DNA of 7,917 nt from contig JAISVD010000089.1 of the NCBI GenBank assembly GCA_031271875.1, forward strand, positions 1 to 7,917, written 5' to 3'. Position numbers and translations under genes: made by a program. A model generated the notes under the pieces. That model worked only from the letters and a program-made list of their open reading frames with translations, had not been told where the DNA came from and made no database searches. Origin of the DNA: Spirochaetaceae bacterium. Lineage in GTDB: Bacteria > Spirochaetota > Spirochaetia > Treponematales > Treponemataceae. Position 1 is the first letter of the stretch; each line of letters begins with the position of its first letter. This document shows, one piece after another, positions 4,466 through 7,917 of this stretch.

Positions 4466-5496
4466 TGCTGCGTATCCTCTACGCCGGCACCCCCGATTTT
4501 GCGGCCCTGCCCCTTCCGGAACTCGCGGCGGCGCATACCGTTGCGGCGGTTCTGACCAATCCCCCCGCTGTCCGGGGGCGAAAGCGGAACTCCGCGGAAC
4601 TCGTTCCGCAGCCCACCCCGGTGGCGCTTGCCGCTGAAAAGCTGAATGCCGCCGCGCCGGATCGGCAGCGCATAACCATACTTGCCCCTGAAAAGCTCAC
4701 TGAAGAGGTACGGGACGCCGTGGCCGCCCTGGAGCCCGACATCATGGTCTGTTTCTCCTACGGTAAAATATTCGGTCCGAAATTCCTCTCCCTTTTTCCC
4801 CTGGGGGCCGTCAACCTCCACCCGTCGCTGCTTCCCCGTTACCGGGGGGCCTCTCCGGTACAGGCCGCCATACTCAACGGCGGCAGGGAGAGCGGTATCA
4901 CCGTACAGCGGATGGTCCGGGAGATGGATGCCGGTGACATACTGCTTCAGGTTCCTCTCTCCCTTGGGGAAACCGAAACTTCCGGGGAGGTGCTGCAACG
5001 GGTCGGCGCTTGCGGGGGCGCTCTTTTTCTCGAAGTGCTCCGGCAGATTGAAACCGGAACACTCAAGCCCCTTCCCCAGGATAGTTCCGCTGCAACCTAC
5101 TGTTCCCTCCTGAAAAAGGAGGACGGTGTAATCAACTGGAACCGCACCGCGGCGGAGATAGACGCGCAGATCCGCGCTTTTTCCCCCTGGCCCGGAACCT
5201 TTACCACTGTAAAACGGCCGGGAAAACCGGACGCGATTGTGCATATACACAGGGCATCGGTTTATCCTGAGTCCTGTCCCGACGGAAAGGACTCAGGCGG
5301 ACAGCTTCCCCCTCCGGGGACTATTATCGGTATAGACAAAAAAGCGGGAATTCTGGTACAAACAGGTAAGGGTGTTCTCGCGCTGCGGATATTGCAGTGG
5401 GAAACGAAAAAGAGTCTCCCCTGGAAGGATTTTCTCAACGGTTCCGCTGATTTTATCCAGGCGGTTCTGACGGATGACGCTCCTGATTGCCCCTGA
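4465..5496 (+). CDS. fmt: Methionyl-tRNA formyltransferase
   Basis: Transfers a formyl group from 10-formyltetrahydrofolate to Met-tRNA(fMet) for translation initiation. The N-terminal formyltransferase domain (about 1-190) begins MLRILYAGTPDFAALPL. It carries NLHPSLLPRYRGASPV (117-132) with catalytic N117 and H119, and D155 in MDAGDI. The H-to-D spacing of 36 equals that of E. coli Fmt (H108, D144). The C-terminal beta-barrel tRNA-binding domain starts near INWNRTAAEIDAQIRAFSPWPGT (about 224-246). The 343 residues are slightly above the usual 310-320. Part of the excess is a loop in the C-terminal domain, CPDGKDSGGQLPPPG (about 271-285), coded by a palindrome-containing stretch. GGGAGG at 4448-4453 precedes the start. 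It is the second gene of the operon, followed 18 bases later by the PASTA gene. Confidence 0.96.
   Translation: MLRILYAGTPDFAALPLPELAAAHTVAAVLTNPPAVRGRKRNSAELVPQPTPVALAAEKLNAAAPDRQRITILAPEKLTEEVRDAVAALEPDIMVCFSYGKIFGPKFLSLFPLGAVNLHPSLLPRYRGASPVQAAILNGGRESGITVQRMVREMDAGDILLQVPLSLGETETSGEVLQRVGACGGALFLEVLRQIETGTLKPLPQDSSAATYCSLLKKEDGVINWNRTAAEIDAQIRAFSPWPGTFTTVKRPGKPDAIVHIHRASVYPESCPDGKDSGGQLPPPGTIIGIDKKAGILVQTGKGVLALRILQWETKKSLPWKDFLNGSADFIQAVLTDDAPDCP
5266..5297. repeat. 9-bp perfect inverted repeat inside fmt
   Basis: CCTGAGTCC (5266-5274) and GGACTCAGG (5289-5297) are exact inverse copies separated by 14 bases. They encode the extra loop in the C-terminal domain of Fmt, away from the catalytic domain. 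The reading frame is kept. Confidence 0.6.
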
Positions 5497-5514
5497 TATA
5501 GTAAGGATTCTATA

Positions 5515-6552
5515 ATGACTTTTCATTTTTCCGATTTCAGAATGGATTTCCGCTCACTAATGGAAAAATTGCAGCAAAACGGCAAACTGCTTCTGATAAC
5601 CTGTTTCAGTATTATTATATTGATGGTTCTGATCTGTGTTATTGTGTTTTTTCTCGCCCTCCGGGGATCGGAAGAGGTAATGGTACCCAATATAACCGGC
5701 AAGGAGCTCTCCACGGCGCTGCTTGAGCTCCAGGCAAAGGAGCTCTATCCCAAGATACAGCTCCGTTTTTCCGACCATCCCGACGAGAAGGGAACGATCC
5801 TCGAGCAGACTCCTGCTCCCGGCGCCATCGTGAAAGCGGGCCGCCGTATCAACCTTATCATAAGCCGGGGGGCTATCATCGACCGGGTTGAAAGCTACAT
5901 CGGACAGAATGTTGACGAGGTGAAGGTACACCTTCAGTCCCTGTTCACCTCCACCTCGCGGCCTCTTATTGTTCTGTCGGAACCTCCCCTGTATCAGTTT
6001 GACCCTTCACCGGCGGGTACGATCCTCCAGCAGAATCCTCCCCCGGATACGGAGATCAGCGATCCCGTGCGGCTTGAACTGGTGGTGAGCCGTGGCCCCC
6101 AGAATAATACCGTAAAGGTCCCCAACCTGCTCGGGCTTTCCGTAAATGACACCATGCTGCTGATGAGCCGCAGCAAAGTCGTCTTTGATTTTTCCTCCCG
6201 GCCCCCGAACGGACAGGAGATTCCGGGAACAATCGTGTCTCAGCTTCCGGCAGAGGCTTCGGCGGTGAATGCCTACTCCCGGGTAGCCGCAGTGTTTGCC
6301 TTTCCCGTTGAACCGAATGACGGAATCATATACGGGATATTTACCCGGGACCTGCCCGCCTATCCCTATCCCCTCAGGTTGAAATTCGAAGCCCTTACCC
6401 CCGATGGCGAGCGCTACCAGTTGACCTCCTTTGACCATCCCGGAGGCAGTCTCACAGTGCCTTACGCCGTCCCGGAAGATACGGTGCTGATTCTTTCCAT
6501 TATGGATAATGAAGCCAGCCGCTATACCGTCACCCCGGAAATGATGGAGTAG
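5515..6552 (+). CDS. Membrane-anchored PASTA-repeat protein
   Basis: This 345-residue protein has a short cytoplasmic N-terminus (1-24), one membrane helix (about 25-49, LLLITCFSIIILMVLICVIVFFLAL) and an extracytoplasmic part with three PASTA-like repeats: about 53-119 (VPNITGKELSTA...VKAGRRINLIISRG), 120-194 (ending LELVVSRG) and 195-264 (VKVPNLLGLSVNDTM...AAVFAFP). A C-terminal beta-rich segment (about 270-345) is unassigned. PASTA domains usually sense muropeptides or beta-lactam-like ligands on Ser/Thr kinases and penicillin-binding proteins. No kinase or transpeptidase domain is present, so this is a stand-alone PASTA protein, perhaps linked to cell-envelope growth. AAGGA lies 7 bases before ATG 5515, and Met10 is an alternative start. 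I recall def-fmt-PASTA clusters in spirochaetes, but the functional link to formylation is unknown. Confidence 0.85.
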   Translation: MTFHFSDFRMDFRSLMEKLQQNGKLLLITCFSIIILMVLICVIVFFLALRGSEEVMVPNITGKELSTALLELQAKELYPKIQLRFSDHPDEKGTILEQTPAPGAIVKAGRRINLIISRGAIIDRVESYIGQNVDEVKVHLQSLFTSTSRPLIVLSEPPLYQFDPSPAGTILQQNPPPDTEISDPVRLELVVSRGPQNNTVKVPNLLGLSVNDTMLLMSRSKVVFDFSSRPPNGQEIPGTIVSQLPAEASAVNAYSRVAAVFAFPVEPNDGIIYGIFTRDLPAYPYPLRLKFEALTPDGERYQLTSFDHPGGSLTVPYAVPEDTVLILSIMDNEASRYTVTPEMME

Positions 6553-6612
6553 GGGACGTCCGTGTACGCCGGCAATTCCCGGTTTGAATCTTTTTGACCC
6601 GGTAAAAGCTAA

Positions 6613-6951
6613 CATAGGAGGACGTTCTGTGATACTACAGAGATACACATTCTGGAGCTGCCCAAGGTAAAAGATGAGCGGCAATATATACGGGAAGGGA
6701 TAACCGGAAAAAAACGGGAAGAGAAGCTGAGGCAGTGGCTGAGATATCTGCACGATATGAATGAGAAGGATCGGATGGACTATCGCGCCCGGATGCATGG
6801 AGCCTTTGATGAAGGCCGTTCAGAAGGATTCAGGCAGGGAGCGGAGGAAAAAGCCTGTGAAACCGTACGGAAGCTCAAAGCGATGGGGATTCCGGTGGAA
6901 CAGATAACAGAGAGTGCCGGTCTCACCCTCGGAGAAATCAGGGAACTGTAG
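6613..6951 (+). pseudogene. 3' remnant of an Rpn/PDDEXK-type nuclease (transposase-like) gene
   Basis: From a stop at 6610-6612 the frame is open to TAG-less DNA ending at the stop 6949-6951. It encodes DTTEIHILELPKVKDE, then WLRYLHDMNEKDRMDYRARM, an EGRSEGFRQGAEEKA coiled stretch, and VRKLKAMGIPVEQITESAGLTLGEIREL. This order is the C-terminal third of Rpn/PDDEXK_2 family proteins: the ELPKL core segment, the WLxFL helix, EGRxEG repeats and the 'MGxxxEQIxxxTGLxxxEI' tail. The catalytic N-terminal nuclease domain (D-ExK motif) is absent; the bases between the PASTA stop (6552) and 6631 show no trace of it. A good AGGAGG (6616-6621) with GTG at 6629 leads into a different frame that stops after 13 codons. 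ATG 6757 could make a 64-residue C-terminal peptide. The gene is most likely dead. Confidence 0.7.
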
Positions 6952-7003
6952 CGTTCCGTGAAGCGTTTTAAATACCGCACATCTTTAGCATCTGTATACG
7001 GAA

Positions 7004-7917
7004 TTATTGTGTCTTTTCCTGCCGTGAAGGTATATAACCGGAATCTATCTGATCCGTCTTTTTCATATAACGCAGGAAAGCCGTAAAGACCGGTTCATCA
7101 AAAGACTCCCCGATACATGTTTGGAGATAGTCAATCACCTCCTCCGTTCCGGAGACCGTACGGTAGGGACGCTTGGACGTGAGGGCATCGTAAATATCAG
7201 CCAGGGCTATAATCGTCGATTCCCAGGGGTATTCTCCCGCTTTTTTTCCGTAATAGCCGGATCCGTCAAGCTTTTCGTGATGGCACCGTATAATATCCTG
7301 GAGGTCCGACAATGTCTCGATTGAAGCGACAATATCGGCGCCGATATTTGGGTGGCTCCGTATCGTCTCAAACTCCTCAGGGGACAGCTTTTCCGGTTTA
7401 TTCAGGATCATCTCGGAAATCCCGATCTTCCCGATATCATGAAACAGCGCCGCAATTTTTATCCTGTCGATCTTCTCAGAAGTAAACCCGAGCTCCTCCG
7501 CAGTCCCCACGCAGAACTCCATGACCCGCTGAGAGTGTCCTCTGGTGTATCTGTCCTTTGCCTCCAGCGCCTTTGAGAGCATCGTCACTGTTTCAAGATA
7601 ATTGTTTTGCAGCTTCTGATACAGCCGCTTGTTTTCAAGCTCGTTGGCCATCATGGCTACTACAATGCGCATAATATAGAGGTTATCAACGCCGAATCCC
7701 GAACCTGTGCTCTTGATGACCGTTACCACCCCAAACATCGATTCCTCCGCCGTTACCGGCACGGAGATGCATGATCCGGTGATGTACTGTTCCGTGCAGA
7801 GTTCACGATAAAAAACCGTCTCCTCCATGGAGGTTATAATAACGGGTTTCTGTTTTTTAAAAACATATCCGGTAAGCCCCTCGTCTCCGGACATCGGCGG
7901 CAGCAGCTCCTCCGATA
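7004..7917 (-). CDS. GAF plus HD-GYP domain protein, probable c-di-GMP phosphodiesterase (5' end outside window)
   Basis: This minus-strand gene is open through the right edge; the Met at 7894 is internal, since the frame continues upstream as SEELLPP. Numbering from that Met, residues 1-95 are the end of a GAF-type sensor domain (GLTGYVFKKQKPVII, CISVPVTAEESMFGVVTVI), then a helical linker (about 84-112) to an HD-GYP domain (about 105-275). Metal-binding and catalytic residues are present: H120 (GHSQRV), H152-D153 (LFHDIGKIG), H181 (SHPNIG), H205-H206 (HHEKLDGSGY) and D233 (ALADIYDALTSKRPYR). The GYP signature reads GYY (213-215). HD-GYP proteins hydrolyse cyclic di-GMP to pGpG or GMP and thereby control motility and attachment; here the GAF domain would sense an unknown ligand. 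The gene converges on the nuclease remnant. Confidence 0.9.
   Translation of the reverse strand, partial: SEELLPPMSGDEGLTGYVFKKQKPVIITSMEETVFYRELCTEQYITGSCISVPVTAEESMFGVVTVIKSTGSGFGVDNLYIMRIVVAMMANELENKRLYQKLQNNYLETVTMLSKALEAKDRYTRGHSQRVMEFCVGTAEELGFTSEKIDRIKIAALFHDIGKIGISEMILNKPEKLSPEEFETIRSHPNIGADIVASIETLSDLQDIIRCHHEKLDGSGYYGKKAGEYPWESTIIALADIYDALTSKRPYRTVSGTEEVIDYLQTCIGESFDEPVFTAFLRYMKKTDQIDSGYIPSRQEKTQ

Noticed and set aside
4237..5250. Long 337-codon minus-strand open frame across def and fmt
   Set aside because: It lies antisense to two certain genes, is rich in Gly/Arg as expected from the reverse of GC-rich codons, and matches no family.
6554..6630. Weak hairpins (CCGGT/ACCCGG) after the PASTA gene
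   Set aside because: Short stem with a bulge and large loop and no T-tract; not called a terminator.
6007..6798. 263-codon minus-strand open frame opposite the PASTA gene and nuclease remnant
   Set aside because: Antisense to an evident PASTA coding region, with composition typical of a shadow frame and no motif.
6952..7003. Possible terminator between the convergent nuclease remnant and HD-GYP gene
   Set aside because: Only a weak interrupted stem (TTC/GAA region near 6,953-6,970) with a short T-run; not convincing on either strand.
1..7917. CRISPR array, rRNA, tRNA, complete insertion sequence or replication origin
   Set aside because: No regularly spaced repeats, no recognisable stable RNA gene and no intact transposase were seen on either strand.

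Overview
The window joins two kinds of DNA. Positions 1 to about 3,200 are clearly AT-rich, with A/T-biased codons, and read almost entirely on the minus strand. From about 3,230 the GC content rises, and from 3,900 to the end it is GC-rich with a conserved housekeeping block. The def-fmt-PASTA arrangement and the flavour of the hypothetical proteins suggest a spirochaete, probably a Treponema-like bacterium. This is inferred from gene content and my memory of those families, not from a search.

The AT-rich part is an accessory or defence segment. At its left is a tightly packed minus-strand operon: an HNH-nuclease protein (2334 to 1546), a small 'middle component' (1549 to 1316) and the N-terminal 441 residues of a coiled-coil DUF2326-type ABC ATPase (1325 off the left edge). 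The genes overlap by 4 and 10 bases. This matches a three-component ABC conflict system (ABC-3C): ATPase sensor, small adaptor and HNH effector. Upstream of it lie a strong intrinsic terminator and a short structured leader containing a 15-codon mini-ORF.

Further right is a two-gene cassette: a broken DUF6338-like membrane protein gene, decayed by an internal deletion and frame change, and a 60-residue 'YQP...PPKGGTG' protein. An exact 18-bp inverted repeat (2498-2515 and 3178-3195) brackets the cassette. Its right copy sits near the point where base composition changes, so it may mark the ends of a mobile unit.

Next is a minus-strand hypothetical gene (3818 to 3231), then a divergent promoter region and the plus-strand operon def (peptide deformylase), fmt (Met-tRNA formyltransferase) and a membrane-anchored PASTA-repeat protein. 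Def and Fmt are the two halves of the N-formylmethionine cycle. After the operon lies the 3' remnant of an Rpn/PDDEXK-type nuclease gene. The window ends with a convergent, 5'-truncated GAF plus HD-GYP gene, a probable c-di-GMP phosphodiesterase.

The points most worth a second look are the HNH-type ABC-3C operon, the inverted-repeat-bounded DUF6338 cassette, three genes whose -35-like hexamers lie 34-36 bases from an ATG lacking a Shine-Dalgarno site (possible leaderless mRNAs), and palindromes inside two coding regions.
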